Notes: generated from the letters alone by a model not told the origin. Positions 11,944 through 24,929 are shown, numbered from the stretch's first letter. The stretch: 64,000 bases of DNA from Rhytidiadelphus loreus (GCA_947034895.1 OX344764.1:57765348-57829347), one strand, 5' to 3'. Translations and numbers: made by a program.

Positions 11944-13352
11944 GTCCAAATTCCAACTTTATTGGGTTGTTGAAGGTGAATTAAAATAGTAAATGTCGGA
12001 GTCATAGTGTGAAGGCCAAATTCCCAACTCTAAATCCCAACTTGTCTCTTGTATGATGTACCCCCAAAATGGGTCAAGAAGTCAAAACCCCATTTTTTTT
12101 TAAATTTGGAAAAAAAATTCAGCCCACTTGAATGCCACATATGGTGTTTTTCTCCTCATTTTAACTTATTTTAAAATCATTGAGACTTGGAGGATGAGTT
12201 GGGATTCCATTTTGGCTAATCCAATTCAACCTCCAAGTCCATTTCCTTGGCACTAAAACTCCCCCAAAGTGTTGCCATTTAAATATTTCAGAGTGATGTG
12301 AAAACTAATGTGAGGCCCTAAGTCCCAATATTTAACTCACCACCAACCAAATTTTGAGAATTCAAAAGGACTTGGGGCGTGGTGTAAAGTTGCCCTAAGA
12401 TACCAATATTGAGAACCAATATGATAACCAAGTCACACCCACATCCTTGCAACATTTAAGATCAAGGTAAAAATCAAGATTTGATATGGAACATAGTTTT
12501 CTCTAATTAATTAAGTTTTTAATTTCAAAAAAATGAAATCAATTCATGGCAAAAAAAATTCTATTCAACTTTGGCCTGACTGAAGCAATACGTCCCCCAC
12601 ATACATACCAACATCTGCACTCTTCCCATTACATAGTTCAACATCAAATACCAAAGCGGACTGCACTACTTGAAGAACACTTAGCAACTCTAGAAGGACA
12701 ATCAACAGCAGAAAAATTGCAATCAAATATGACCAAGAGACTGTTCTATGCAAAAACATATTTCAGTAACATTCAAGAAATAAGGTAGAAAAAACCCAAT
12801 TGCTATCAGTCACCCAATTCCAACATCTACATCCATTTGCATCAGTCACTCACCCATTACCCACCCATTACCACAATCTTAGCAACCCCTTAGCATCATG
12901 ACAATGCACTTGGGGAGGAAACATGTCAATGTGTGGTTTAGCATGGGCTCTTAAGTCCCAATAAACTTTGAAAAATCACAGAAAATTGATTTTTTATCAT
13001 AATGTCCTAAATCTACTTGCAAATGCAAGTGGCTTCTCTCAAACTTCTCAATCTCTGAAAAATACATGAGTGGACAAATAGCTTCTCCAAGGTACCTAGA
13101 TAGCTATAGGCGTGTTTACCTTAACTGCATCATAGACGCAAGATGATTCTGGTTTCGTATTCAATGTAGCATTTCATTAAATACACGAACTTCCATAATA
13201 GTAACCTAAAGCCCTCTCTTCTACGACTGATCCGCTGCTATGCCCAAAACTGCAATCTAAGGTAATCCCCACCAATCTGAAGTGGGATAAGAGTACGGTA
13301 TTGCAAAAAAATAAGAGTCTGTGTTACGAGCATCGGCTAAATGTGATGCTGA
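11944..13352. other. Intergenic region 3' of PES, includes its 3' UTR
   Basis: The last few hundred bases before 13353 are expected to hold the 3' UTR and polyadenylation signals of the minus-strand PES gene. The rest is AT-rich. Overlapping open frames on both strands at 12546-12788 show no family similarity. Confidence 0.4.
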
Positions 13353-15855
13353 TCACTTTCCCTCACCTTTTGCGCTTGCTTTCTTCTTCCTCTCCTTGAG
13401 AAGGTCAATCTTTGCTGCCTTCTTTGCCTGTCCCATTTTCGCAGCGTCGTAAAGACCACGAGCTTTGCGTGTCATCATCATCCTTCCCATTTGGATGGCC
13501 TCATCTGCTTCGGGAACAGCAACTTCTAGAGTCTTCGTGTCCGCTTCAGGGGCAGTTTGTTGTACTTTCCCCTCAAGGGAAGCCGAATATGAGATACCTG
13601 CCATCTCCTTGCTCAAATCACGAGTAAACGCTTTCTCAAGTGACACATTCGCATCAGCATTAGAAATTTCTCCTTCAATAGATTCAGTAGCTGTTTCAAA
13701 TACTGGCAAATCGTCTGACGCAGCAGCTTGCATCCTCTTGATAGTTTCGGCGTACTCAGGCATGTATCCCTCCGCTTCACTATCTACAAATGGTGACAAA
13801 TGTGGTGGGCAGATTTTACCCACCATATATGCGTCTGTAGGCAGTAAAAACTTGTTGTTGACGCTGTCAAAAACCCATTGTGGTTGCACATACTCCCTGG
13901 TCAAGAATTTATGTGATTGTGAAGGTCTGTCAACAATCTGATGAGTTATGGATTCATCAGACTCAGGAAACGGAGCACCCTCGCCATCCCAGGATACAGT
14001 ACCTCCAAAAGATCGGATAACAAAAAGTAAGGCTTCTCTTGGAACCTCCCTCCCTAGGAAAAACTTGAACTCTTTGAATAGTTTCACAGAGGCGTCCATA
14101 TCTTCATCCCCAGACTCTGCTTCTGGTGCAGCGGTTGGCTCCTCTTGTTCCTGATCAATTGCAGACAGCCTGCTGTGCAGCGACGCAAGCCGGGCTTGAG
14201 ACTCTACAGTCCGAGAGTCTTCCTGCTCCGCCATCTCAGCATCGTTGTCTGGGACACCATGAGATCTTTTAAGTTATGTTTTATCGCATAGGTTTAAAAA
14301 TTTAACGAAATGTGAAGGCAAGGGAGAGGATACCAAACCCATTAGGCACGTAATGCCACGTTCTACAGGGACTCCTCACACAAACAACAAGGCATCTATT
14401 TCTACACCTGGTTGGAATAGTTGGCAAGTGGCGTATCCAATGTCTATTGCAACTGACCTTGTCTACTGTCGCTTACAGTGGTCTATAGCCTCCCACTTGG
14501 AAAGCGCATAAGAAATTCATAGATATTGATAAAATATTTGATCTCAATAGATTTGGTTCTCATAACCAAAGTAATCTCTCCACTGCGCTCAAATACAAAT
14601 CTCCCGAAAATCATACTCCTGCATATTGGTTAAATGCGTGAAGTAACGCAAATAGTATCCTCTACCGTAGATTTTGAAAAGCATCCATAGAAAGATAAAT
14701 TAAGAAAAAAAATAGGATTTGTTTGAAAATTTGAAATACCTTCCACAGGCTTCGGTGCCTCAGTCGTCACTTCAGGCGCAGCCGAAGCGAGTCCCTTCAT
14801 CAATCCATAAAGCTCATTGGCCGCCTTCTCAAGCTTCGCATCCAGCAGAGGAGGATACCGCAACCCTAAGTCATGATAGAGCTTGAAATTCACGAACCCG
14901 ATCAAGGTCTTGTAAAACTCCAGAAAGGTTAACATAACACGAAAATCAACATCTGATGGCAAGACCTGACTAGTAGAATGTGGAGTTAGCCATGTAATAT
15001 TCTGCCCTCCAACTTCAGCTTGGTAATACACCCCCTTTACACTTACAAACACTTTCCGAAGTGCTCGAACACGAATACAGTATGCTTGCCACTGCAGAGA
15101 CAACCTGCGCCAGCCAAAAAATTGCACAAATTTAAGCCAAATGGAAAGAAGAGAAATTTCTCACATTCAAGGAGTATTGAGAGCAGTTACACAAAATGAT
15201 TTGCTACTAAACATTGTTAAAACGAGACACAAATGTATCAAATATAGTAAATTACTACAAAATATGTTGGAGAATCTAAAATACGGCAGTAGCAATCAGG
15301 AGTTGAAGGCTGTATAATTTTGAAAAAGCATAACTTCACTGACCTGCGTGCACTTTCAATATGCTCGGGTCGAATCTTCTGGCTATTATCCGCAGGGAGC
15401 CACGCAAACAGATGCAGAATGGTGAGCGGGTCGTCAAGGTCCCGAAGCGCATCAACGAACGAGGGGTACCGCTCATTCACAAGATGGTTAAGGTTCCATT
15501 CCGGTTTGTTCCCCAGCAACCGCTTTACCAAATCTAGGTTCCGCTTCGCACGGGCTTTGGTAATCTTCTTCTCATACGCCTTCAACTCGCGACTTCGGTT
15601 CAAGAGGGGCTCGTGAGCTAAAAAGGCAATGTCCTTCACATGATAGTACGTCTTGTTATGCCCTTCGACCTTCTTCCTCGGCTCCCTGGGGTGAATCCCC
15701 TTCAGAATGCACAGACGCCTAAACTCGGGGAGTTTGATTTGCAACCGGTTCAACGCCTTGTTCCGCGTAATATACTTCGCAGCGTTCCCCTCCTTCCGCT
15801 TGTTTGGAGCCAAGTACTGCTTCGACTTCGACTTCTGCTTCGTCGGTTTCGTCAT
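13353..15855 (-). CDS. PES: Pescadillo homolog, nucleolar ribosome-biogenesis protein
   Basis: Member of the PeBoW complex (Pescadillo-BOP1-WDR12) needed for 5.8S/28S rRNA maturation and 60S subunit assembly in the nucleolus. Three exons at 15855-15344, 15104-14740 and 14248-13353 join with GT-AG introns into 590 residues, the usual plant length. The N-terminal pescadillo domain shows a basic start ([13 protein letters not shown]), [29 protein letters not shown] and [17 protein letters not shown]. Exon 2 joins through the conserved [10 protein letters not shown] and contains [14 protein letters not shown] and TWLTPH. A BRCT domain lies at about residues 347-437 with its signature Trp at 417 (QPQWVFDS). 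An acidic and then Lys-rich C-terminus follows, ending at a TGA at 13353. The start Met is the first in the exon and fits the family. Splice phases agree at both junctions. Confidence 0.96.
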
Positions 15856-15870
15856 TGAACTCTAACAGTA

Positions 15871-15879
15871 AAACCCTAA
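15871..15879 (+). promoter_or_regulatory. Telo-box AAACCCTAA just upstream of the PES start
   Basis: Exact AAACCCTAA, 16 bases upstream of the PES start codon (inside or near its 5' leader). Telo-boxes are a known shared promoter element of plant ribosomal-protein and ribosome-biogenesis genes, which fits the product. The functional role here is inferred. Confidence 0.55.
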
Positions 15880-16109
15880 TCCACACCGAATGCAGTGACA
15901 ATCGCAGTGAGAGCCTTCAAAACTGCTGATCACAATTTCGTGCGGAAACAAAAATGAAAACAAACTGGTTATTCACGCATGAAATTTATAAACATACCCT
16001 AAGAAAATCTCGACAACTAGAGTTCTGAAAGTCAGTGAGGGGACCGCGAGCAAGAAGCGCCTATGCAATTCTGGAAGAGAGGCTTCAAGCTCTGACAGTG
16101 CAGAAAGGT

Positions 16110-16118
16110 TTAGGGTTT
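16110..16118 (-). promoter_or_regulatory. Second telo-box in the PES upstream region
   Basis: TTAGGGTTT on the plus strand, which is AAACCCTAA on the PES strand, about 255 bases upstream of the start codon. Together with the copy at 15871-15879 it makes a paired arrangement typical of coordinately regulated ribosome-biogenesis genes. Confidence 0.5.
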
Positions 16119-16299
16119 AACTCTCTAACGACGCGGCGGCCGATTTGCGTTCGATGAATGACTTTGGCTTCATCGAAGTAGATGAACGGAGAGTGTTAAT
16201 TTTTCATCTGTCATTAATTACTTCACGACGAAGAGAACGATCGGCACCTAAGGGCGTGCACTGCAGTCTCCTCCAAATTCCCTTCAACTTTCATTGCTT

Positions 16300-16480
16300 T
16301 AAGGTGGGGACACCCAAAACCGTCACTTTTTACTACCGAGCCTGGTTTCTATTATGAAACTGATCAAATTTTCACATATTCATGTTGGCAAGTGAAAGGA
16401 GGTTCCAACGCACCAAAGAACGTCACATTTGGATATTGTATGCAAAAGTTATTAAGCGTCAAAGTTTGTTTCTGAAAGCA
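16300..16480 (+). repeat. Dispersed repeat, copy 1 (pairs with 48850-49040)
   Basis: Shares the order GGGG-ACCC, CACTTTT-ACTAC, GTTGGCAAGTGAA, GTTCCAA-CACCAAAGAA and ATGCAAAAGTTA with 48850-49040 in the same orientation. No inverted ends or coding capacity were found, so the repeat class is unknown. Confidence 0.6.
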
Positions 16481-16839
16481 CTCCATCCAAATAGGTACAT
16501 AACTGAAATTCGAAATGTACAAATATTCTAGATGGCGCTTTAAGGTCAGGTGCCATTTAACAACATACTACCTTATATAATTAGAATTTGAAATTTTTCT
16601 TATTGGAAGCACATTCAAAAGTACTTTGTATTTGAATAGGTGAAAAAAAAATTCAAATTTAGACACTGGACAATGAAAATATATCGCTTCAAAAGCACAC
16701 CAAAAGACAAAAATTATAGAGGTTTAAGGATAATCACGTTTACCAATGCAAAATTTGATCAATTGCACATCATTTGCAAAGACTTGGACACGCGATGCCA
16801 TCAAATGCTCTTATGCTAGCAATGTTAAGAAGCATACCT

Positions 16840-16986
16840 TTCACAAGTTCATGAAGTCAATAATTGTTATTGGCAATGAAGATGTTACATTGGAGATCAT
16901 TATAGACATAAAAACACAAGTTATTACATTGGATGTCCTCAAAAATCCATCAACTTAGACACACAAAAAATGGGTTCCTTATAGTG
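16840..16986 (-). mobile_element. Diverged CACTA-type MITE fragment
   Basis: On the minus strand it begins CACTATAAGGAACCC and continues through GTTGATGGATTTTTGAGGAC and TTTTTATGTC, the same order as the left half of the MITE at 3443-3658. The other end is lost or too diverged to place. Confidence 0.55.
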
Positions 16987-17779
16987 TATTGTGTAACCAA
17001 TGCCAACATATGGCAAATGGCATGCTTGACGCCACCTCTTTTGATTCTTCCTTCTAGAGATTTTATTTATCATTCCTCACTGCAGAAAGTCTTTTAATCA
17101 TGTCTCAACCATTAACAAGAGCTAAAGGACTTTTTCAGATTTGCTACATGTTTTGGTGATTTAATTGCCATTCAATTAATAGGTATTAGTTATGGATTTA
17201 CAATTTCAAGTTGTGATGAGATTTACTACAAGATTTGACACCAAAAATTGTCTAAAGGGAATAAAGATGTGGCTCACACACTACACCTCGCCTACAATCT
17301 TTTAGTCACTTTCTTACCAATTTAATTGGCCTATCTATGTACCATGACAACAACTTCTATGTGTCTAGTTATTGAAGCAGCATAACTAGAGGTCATCCCT
17401 AATTGTATGTGCTTATTTTCTAAATGATTGACAGGATTATGTATCTAGTAAGAGGGCATTTGAGGGTGTGTTTGTTATGCATCCATGCATTAGATGTTTT
17501 TTGAGGCCATTGGAAGACTACGAGTTCTCAAGATGTTCCCATCATCACGCCTTTGTTGGTGGCTCTAATAGCAACAAATCTAATGAGGTCGGAAGACTAC
17601 TAATCAAATGAAAAAATTCTTGTACAAGAATAGCAACATCAATGCAAATTAATTAAAAATGTAGGACAATATAAAGAATTCATTGACAATACATTGATTG
17701 AACCAATTACCTATTTGTCATGAAATATATTGAAGGCAAAATGAAGGAATGAATTCATTAAGATTTTGTTAGATTGGTG
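16987..17779. other. Intergenic DNA, nothing recognised
   Basis: AT-rich, no open frame above 60 codons and no repeat that I could pair elsewhere in the window. Confidence 0.4.
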
Positions 17780-18390
17780 GGTGGAGAGTTTTTTTTATAG
17801 TGAAATGCATTGTCCATTATGAATCCTCAAAGGGAATGGGATAATTCGAAGATGAAATCTTGACCTCTCATTGTCAAAACATAGGAATTTTGTTCAAGGT
17901 AGAATTTTGAAACTTCATTTAGGCATAATAGTATAAGTTTTTTGAAAAAACTTTTTATTAAAAAAAGTGGTTAAATCAATGTAAGTTTCATCTCCAAAAA
18001 ACTATTTGTGATTTTGAGTCTCCAAAATAAAGTTATGAACAAAATTCAAAGATGTTTGAAAATATAAAAAAAATATCCCTTCCACCCCCAATATGAATTT
18101 TGTTCATAACTTTTGATTTAAGTCTCATAATCTAAAATGGATTTTTGGAGATGAAATTTAGCTTGATTTACCACTTTAACTCAGTTCAAGTTTTTTTGAA
18201 AAAAATAATTCTATTGTGCCTAAATGAGGTCTAAAATTCTGCTTTGAACAAAAAATTTTGCTATTGAATTAACTATGAGCAGTTGAGATCCTACTAATCC
18301 TAATTTATATATTCCACATGGGTTGTTTTACCTAATATTACCCCATTTATGTAAAGAACTTGTCTTCTCCTCACTGCACACTCACAATAA
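17780..18390 (-). repeat. Dispersed hairpin-containing repeat, copy A
   Basis: The reverse complement is collinear with 56525-57400: GAGAAGACAAG-TCTTTAC, then GGATTAGTAGGA-CTCAA, TTTTAGACCTCATTTAGGC, and finally AATTCCTATGTTTTGA and AATTATCCCAT. Within the copy, the stretch from about 17905 to 18250 is itself a weak inverted repeat around AACTTCATTTAGGC / GCCTAAATGAGGT. Partial relatives occur at about 6125-6290 and 25055-25130. Confidence 0.6.
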
Positions 18391-19232
18391 ATGGCTTTTG
18401 ATGCTATGTGACATAAATGTTGAATTTGTCTAAATGATTTGAGCTTAAAGTTGAATTCTTCAAAAAAGATTGTTTAAAGTGTTGAAACTAATTTAATAGG
18501 TGGTTCAAGAACAACATGGCAAACCTAGGCCATCATCTTGCTAATCATCATCATTCTTGATAAGCACTTGTGTGCTTTCCAAGAAGAATCTGGTAAATGT
18601 GAACTTTTGAAATTTGTGAGGAGAGTGAGGATGGGAACCAAGCTGAAATGGTCTTCTAGACGCCTCAAATTACATGTAATGCTGGGGGGTTATTGCATAT
18701 TTGATGTTGGTTGTAGTACTCGATTTTATTGTGTGTTACAATCTTTATTTACATAAAAATATCAACCTCTTGCATTGTGCCCAAGTTCATATTGTTGTCA
18801 CCTTCAAATTCACAATGATTAACTTTCCACAATCTTAGGCTCATGTCGAGGCTCCAACACATAGATACCCACCTATTATTACAGATTTAGAACAAAAGAT
18901 CAACTATTATTGTTGCAAAGCATTCAAGTCTTTATTCCTATTCAACCACATTTTGGGGTATCAAATCAAATACATGCAAGCATGTGGTTTTTGGTATAGT
19001 TAATGTCTCCATTAAGGTATCAAACAATGGCAATATGATGCACGGGATGTAGGGTGGAGTATAGAGCATGGATTGAAAAGTTGAATGGACCATATGCACT
19101 TGAATAACAATAAACCTAAAGAGACCATTTTGGCTCCTATAAGTTTCTTCTAATTTTCTGATTACTTCATCACCGAATTGATTTGTACCAAACATTAGCT
19201 TGAAAATAGTGGAAAGTAAGTCTCAAAAATAA
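18391..19232. other. Intergenic DNA, nothing recognised
   Basis: Two short open frames (18538-18756 plus, 18938-19195 minus) have no recognisable domain. No repeat was paired. Confidence 0.4.
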
Positions 19233-19499
19233 GAGCATTAGGGGAGATTTCAACTTTTAAGAGACTTTGAGTTTCGGGGGTGTGGGAACTTTGCTGCAAC
19301 AATTGGTTGATGTGGCAAAGAGATTGCCACATCAGATATTATTATTTAATTATTATTTAAATATTTTTATTGAACATTTTAAAATTTTAAAATTTTAAAA
19401 TTTTAATTAAATTAATTTTTTTAATAATCTGACTATATAGCCATTGTTCACAATAAAGGGAACTAGGCTGAAATAGTCTCTTAGAGGCCGAAATGTCCC
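19233..19499. mobile_element. MITE with CATTAGGGGA inverted ends
   Basis: The left end GCATTAGGGGAGATTTC... TAAGAGACT is matched by the right end in reverse complement, CCATTAGGGGACATTTC... TAAGAGACT, about 35 bp on each side with few mismatches. The AT-rich interior is non-coding. The superfamily is unclear because no target duplication can be fixed. Confidence 0.65.
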
Positions 19500-22064
19500 C
19501 TAATGGTCTATATAGAGGTGCTTAAAATGGAGCAAAAGTGATGATTTATTTCTTTAATTTTGAGTTTTGATTGATGTGTCCTAAAATATATTGTCATATG
19601 AAAATACATTGTTTTTGTAGCCTTGAAGTTACATTGTCTTGTAGAATTTTGAAATCGGTATTGCTTTTGTTGTTTGTAGTGTAAATACATCTAATATATC
19701 TAAAAACTAAACTAAACATTGAATACAAATTTAAACACTATGATTTTAAATAGTTTTAAACTAATTTAAAAAAATTGTTCTTGATTTTAATCATCATTTA
19801 GACTACCTTGATGACATTTATTATATTTAATGAATTTCTATATCTACTTCAAGCTATATGATCTAATAATATATTTAATAAGCTACTAAATTCAAGACTA
19901 ATTTTTAAAAATTTATGTATTTTATATGAATAAAAATAGTGGAAAAAGATTGAAATAATATAAAATCATTGAAAGGTATTTGTAAAGCATTGTGCATTGA
20001 ATTTTGATTTTGGGCATTGGCGTACAATGGAGATGATATTGTTGTACAAATATTTAATATTTGATATTCTTTTTATTACAACATAGAAGTTAAAAAGTTT
20101 TTAGAATGTTCTAAGTTCCATGCAAAAAACACCCCCTTACAATGACAGTGAACGACTTATTTTTAAACATTATTGAAAAAAACTAGCTTAACAATTTTGC
20201 ACATAACGACTATGATGATTAAAAAATAAAGACTTGGTCACAATAGTAACATAGTAGATTTTCTCTATCATTTTTGTAAACTTCAAAAAGCTTCTACATG
20301 ATTTCTTTTCAAATGTCATAGTCTAACTATGCACCCAAAAGATGCATACACACCATCCTTGTTGCTACCCCCAACTCAAAAAATCTAAGACCATCAATGT
20401 GCTTAAAAAAATTGAGTCCTCCTTTCTATGCCATCGATCTAAATTGCACAAAAAATAGTTTTGATTGAATTCCCGCTATCAATCTCAAATACAATACTCA
20501 TGGAATACACATAGGTTTACATAATATATATAGAGAGAGATATATAATACATGTTATACAAGTAAATATGACTTTATATGATATATTAATGTACAGACGT
20601 AGGTATTGAAATAAGATACAATGCTAATATTCCATATTAATTGCAGTGGCAATACCTTCTAAAAAAAATATAAGCATATAGGGCTGCAAAATGAATTTCA
20701 CAAGCACATTATGATTCTAAATGTGAATGAATCAATTTGCAAATTGTATCAATGACACTATGCATCCAAAAGAGATAAAAATAAAAGTCTAACAATGGCT
20801 CAAGAATGTTATAGGCCTTTATTCCAATATCAACTTTGTTATGGTAATAACATAATGGATTTTCTTCATCATTTTTAAATTGAAAACAAGCTTATTTATT
20901 ATTACTCAACAATTCAACACTAGCTCTAGAATGGCCTTGTTTATTATCTACTTTGTCTTCCATTTTACTAGAGATGACCAATTTTTATAAGACAATATTA
21001 TATTTTTCACATCTTGTAAACAATATATAAATGATGGAAATTGGTATTTGGTAAGTTGCATTATGTACCATAGAGGCATAAATGATGGTAGGTTCATCAT
21101 GTCTCTACCAAATTTTATTTTATTTTGAGAGTTAAGTTTTGGTAATACTTAAAATATAATTTTTTCAATAGCTTTTTTCTCTATATGAAGCTTTTTTTTT
21201 TAAAGATTATTTTTTCCAAAATTTTGACATCTATATTTAGAATTATTTTTTTCCAAATTACTTTTTGAAATATTATTTTTTCTAAAATTTTGGCATTTAG
21301 ATTTAGATTTTTTTTCAAACAATGGTTAATATAGCAATGAATGGATTCTATGCATTGTCATTCTACAAGCTTATTTATTATTACTCAAGAGTCCAACGGT
21401 AGCTCTAGAATGCGGGCTAGAATGGCAAAAATAACAATGGTACCCTACAACTATGGTAGACATTGGCTTAGAAGAGGTTTAAAATGATTTGGAAGTACTT
21501 TAAAGAGTGTATATATTTGGAATTTATTATTTGTCACCATTGGATACAATTGAGTCATGTATACTTTGTCTTTATATTCAATAATACAATTCTAATGTGA
21601 TTTTGTGTCCAACAAAGAAAGACATGCATGAGATGTAGAACTATATATGAGAGTGATTAAAACTAGAATTATAGCGATGGCCATTTGTATTAAATAAATG
21701 ATAAATAATACTCTTTAATACATTTTGATTAGTAAATTTTTGATAAATTTAGGGAGATGTGATATAGGTTTAGACAAGTGAATGGATAGCAAGTGATGAC
21801 GTCTTAGAATATGTTATGAATCAATATTGTTATCATTACTAGGGTAATTTTCTTTGGTACCTTGTATTAGTTTGCACCAAGTAGTTAAAGTTGGCAAAAT
21901 GCCCCTTAAAAGTAAATTTAATAAAAGGGCCACATCACCACCATAGCATCTTAACGCAACCCCTTGGAGTCAAGTCAGCACCCGTCTCTTCATCTCCACA
22001 TGTCCGTGTCACTAGTGGTAGTAGGGTTGGGCACCCATAATTGCATGGGGATTATTCTTCTTCT
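19500..22064. other. AT-rich intergenic DNA
   Basis: Long A/T runs, a short GA dinucleotide repeat near 20532, and no open frame with recognisable content on either strand. I see no gene or well-defined element. Confidence 0.45.
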
Positions 22065-22360
22065 TTAACATTAGAAGAGATTTTGGGGTTTTGAGGGCCG
22101 TTTCAGGGCCGTTCTCGGTGCTGTTCCCCCGGCAGTGAAAGAACGCCGCGTCAGATTTTTTTTTTAAATAAATAAAATAAAATAAAGTCCTTAAAATGAG
22201 AAACAAAGTTAAATTTAAAAATAAAAAAAAATAAAAAAAATGACCTGGCAATCTCTTGGCCAAGTCAGCACAGGCGGGGAACAACGGGTTTTGGCGGTTC
22301 TCAAGGGGGTTTCGAGTTGGGAACTCGCAGCCCTCCCCGAGAGCCGAAACACATGTAATG
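22065..22360 (+). repeat. Dispersed GC-ended repeat, copy 1 (pairs with 56968-57225)
   Basis: GC-rich ends (GAGGGCCGTTTC on the left, GGGAACTCGCAGCCCT on the right) surround an A/T-rich centre with AAATAAATAAAAT, CCTTAAAATGA and AACAAAGTT. The same order occurs at 56968-57225 in the same orientation. Class unknown. Confidence 0.6.
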
Positions 22361-22987
22361 TTTGCCTTGCTTTTATTCCAACACTCCACACATTGTTGCC
22401 ATTTGATCACTAGAAGAAACCTATGTTTTTTGGACATGACAATTCTACATCCAAAGGTTGTGTATGATGTCCTCAAATGTCTTCGCAAATGTCCAAAATT
22501 TTGCATTGATCAAGACATGCAAAAAACATAAAAGTCTTGTTGGACATCCAAATGTTTTTGCCCAAACATCCAAAAAAACATGGGTCTATGCAATACTGAA
22601 AGCTTGCTATATAGCTACCACATGAGCACCATGTAGGTGAGGAAATCCAAGTAGAATTTTTTTCATCCAGGACGTGGCATTTGACGTGATGTTTGACGTG
22701 GCGGTGAGAAAAGTGATGTGGCATCCAATTAGGGTGATGTGACATGCCACATCTGCATAGTTTTCTATTGTTTGAGAATTTAATTATTATTTGAAGAGAC
22801 ATCAAGTGAGACATCCAAATGTTTTCTGAGATGTCATCTTAGACATCCACACATATTCTAAGATGCTTTTTGGAACATCCACATAGACATTTAGACGTTT
22901 TTTGAGACATTTTTTGGGACGTTAACTTTGACTTCCAATCATTTTGTGATGACTACTTCGACGTATGCATATCATCATGCAGACCTC

Positions 22988-23234
22988 TTAACCCTTGAGC
23001 GCCCCAGCGACATAATTCCGTCTCTCCAAAATGAAAGTTTGTTGGGTTTGACTATCATAAGCTTTTGAAGGATACGAACAAATCATTTGTCCTTTTCCCT
23101 ATCGATGAAGGGTTATTCTTACTTTCAATCAATACGGTTAGTTTTTTTGAATCTTTTTTGAGTAAGAATGTGATTGACATTAGTTGTGAAAGGTCTGAAT
23201 TTTGATAAATATGAGTTGGGCGCTCAGGGGTTAA
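22988..23234. mobile_element. Small TTAA-bounded MITE, 247 bp
   Basis: Begins TTAACCCTTGAGCGCCCC and ends with the near-perfect inverted end GGGCGCTCAGGGGTTAA. The interior is unrelated to the 970-bp elements at 9620, 10976 and 50497, but the ends are clearly of the same type. It lies inside the larger CACTA-like element. Confidence 0.7.
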
Positions 23235-23499
23235 TACATTCAATATACACCATATACAATATGCCATATTGATAGTACACCATACATTGTACAATACCTA
23301 ATAGAAAGTAAGGTAATCTCTATGAAGTGTTAGCACAAGCAAGAACATACGATGGAAAAACATGGTCAATGCTTCATCTAAATTAGATGATGGATCAATT
23401 TTTTGACATTGATAGAAAGCTCTAAACATATAAAAACATCTAAGTTTGAATATATATAATTGTTGCCATCAGATATGGCATACAAATTGAACAAACCAA

Positions 23500-24570
23500 C
23501 ACCTTTTACCATCGTGTACTACCTCCCTTAGCATCAATGACAGCCTTCATGTCTAGCATGGTTGCAACCAAATCACTCAGCATGTCCATTGGTATGCTCT
23601 CCTAAGCTGCATTCACCATATCCCACATTTGAGCTTTATTCCATGGCCAATTAATCCTTTGGACTCAGTCTTTGCAAATCATCCAAATTTTTTTATAGGG
23701 TTGAGGTTTGAAGAGTTTGGAGGCCAATTGAGTCTCTTGAATCCATTGTCTTGTATGCAAATTTTTGTCACCGCCCACCATCAAAGTCAAATGCTTATAG
23801 TTGACGTGGTGGTAGAAGTAAGGCAACAATCCTTGCTCACAAACAACATCAACAAAGTCCGTACTAATGTGTTGTCTAGGAGGAATCAAAACCCTCAGTT
23901 GCTTGTTGCAATAAAGGCCCCTAGACCATAATGGATAGTCTTCTGGACTTGAATGTTGGTGCTAAGCACTATGAATCATATCTTTCATGACTACTATGCC
24001 ATACTTGGATTTGACGTGAATTCTTACCTATTTCAAACAATGCCTCATCACTCCAAATAACTGACTTCTATTTTTTAATTGTTCAATTCTAGTGTGCTTT
24101 TACAAAGTACAACCTTTCTTGCTTGTGTTCATTGTTCAAATATGCTTTCTTGATTGCAATTCAATTACAAAGTCCAAGCTCATACAACTCTGTCTATATT
24201 GTAGTTTGACTCACTGAAACAAGCAAACTATTAGCAAGTTCTGCAAGATACACATGACGATTTCTTTGAAGCTCATACTTGAGCTTCCTATGATCATGAG
24301 CCTACAACTTCCAAGGATGTCTAGACCTCTATGCAATTTGTATCAAGCCCTCTCACAATATCTCTTTAGAACCAACAAAATAGTTTTCTTTGGTCTTCCA
24401 ACATGACATGAAATCTCACTCAAAGACAATCCAACTTTACTCATTCCTACAATAATGCCTTGCTCTTCCAATGTCAAGAAGTGTCCTACCATAGTATTGT
24501 AGAGAATTGAAGAGCTCAAATTCACACTACAACTATCTTGACAATTAATTTTGAGTAATAGAATCAAATT
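23500..24570 (-). pseudogene. Dead Tc1-like (Tc1/mariner superfamily) transposase
   Basis: The N-terminal part (24343-24567) encodes a helix-turn-helix segment with LTLEEQGIIVGMSKVGLSLSE followed by VGRPKKTI and VLKRY. The C-terminal part (about 23515-23890) encodes LPYFYHHVNYKHLTLM, IWMICKD, MWDMVNAA, ESIPMDMLSDLVATM and KAVIDAKGGSTR, the typical end of a Tc1-like transposase. The frame between them is broken by several stops and shifts, so no active protein is possible. ATAC/GTAT-rich sequence on both sides (about 23236-23300 and 24930-25030) may be the remains of its inverted ends. Confidence 0.75.
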
Positions 24571-24929
24571 TTGCAGCAGAAACTTCTACGCATGTGCAAC
24601 CATTTCAAGCTCAAAATCAAGGCATCTATAGAACATCATCACATTGCAACAAGAAGTCAATGAATTTATATTCACAAAGCTCATTATAAATCAAAATTCT
24701 TTCTTGGGGCTCCATAAAGTGCAGCAAGTGTCAACTACTAAACCCTTTCATTTTTTTAATATGGTAGATTTTTTGGGAGCAATTAAGTCACGGTTACATT
24801 ACTCACCTATAAGCTTCTCTAATCTACAAAATCTTATCCACATTAGCTTCCTAATTAATGCTAAGAGGCATAATGTCTATACATCACCATGCAAAATACT
24901 CATAAGGTTACTTTACTTTTTAGAAGGCA

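Noticed and set aside
14630..15127. Separate genes for the three PES open frames
   Set aside because: GT-AG sites with matching phases join them into one protein with the expected domain order and length.
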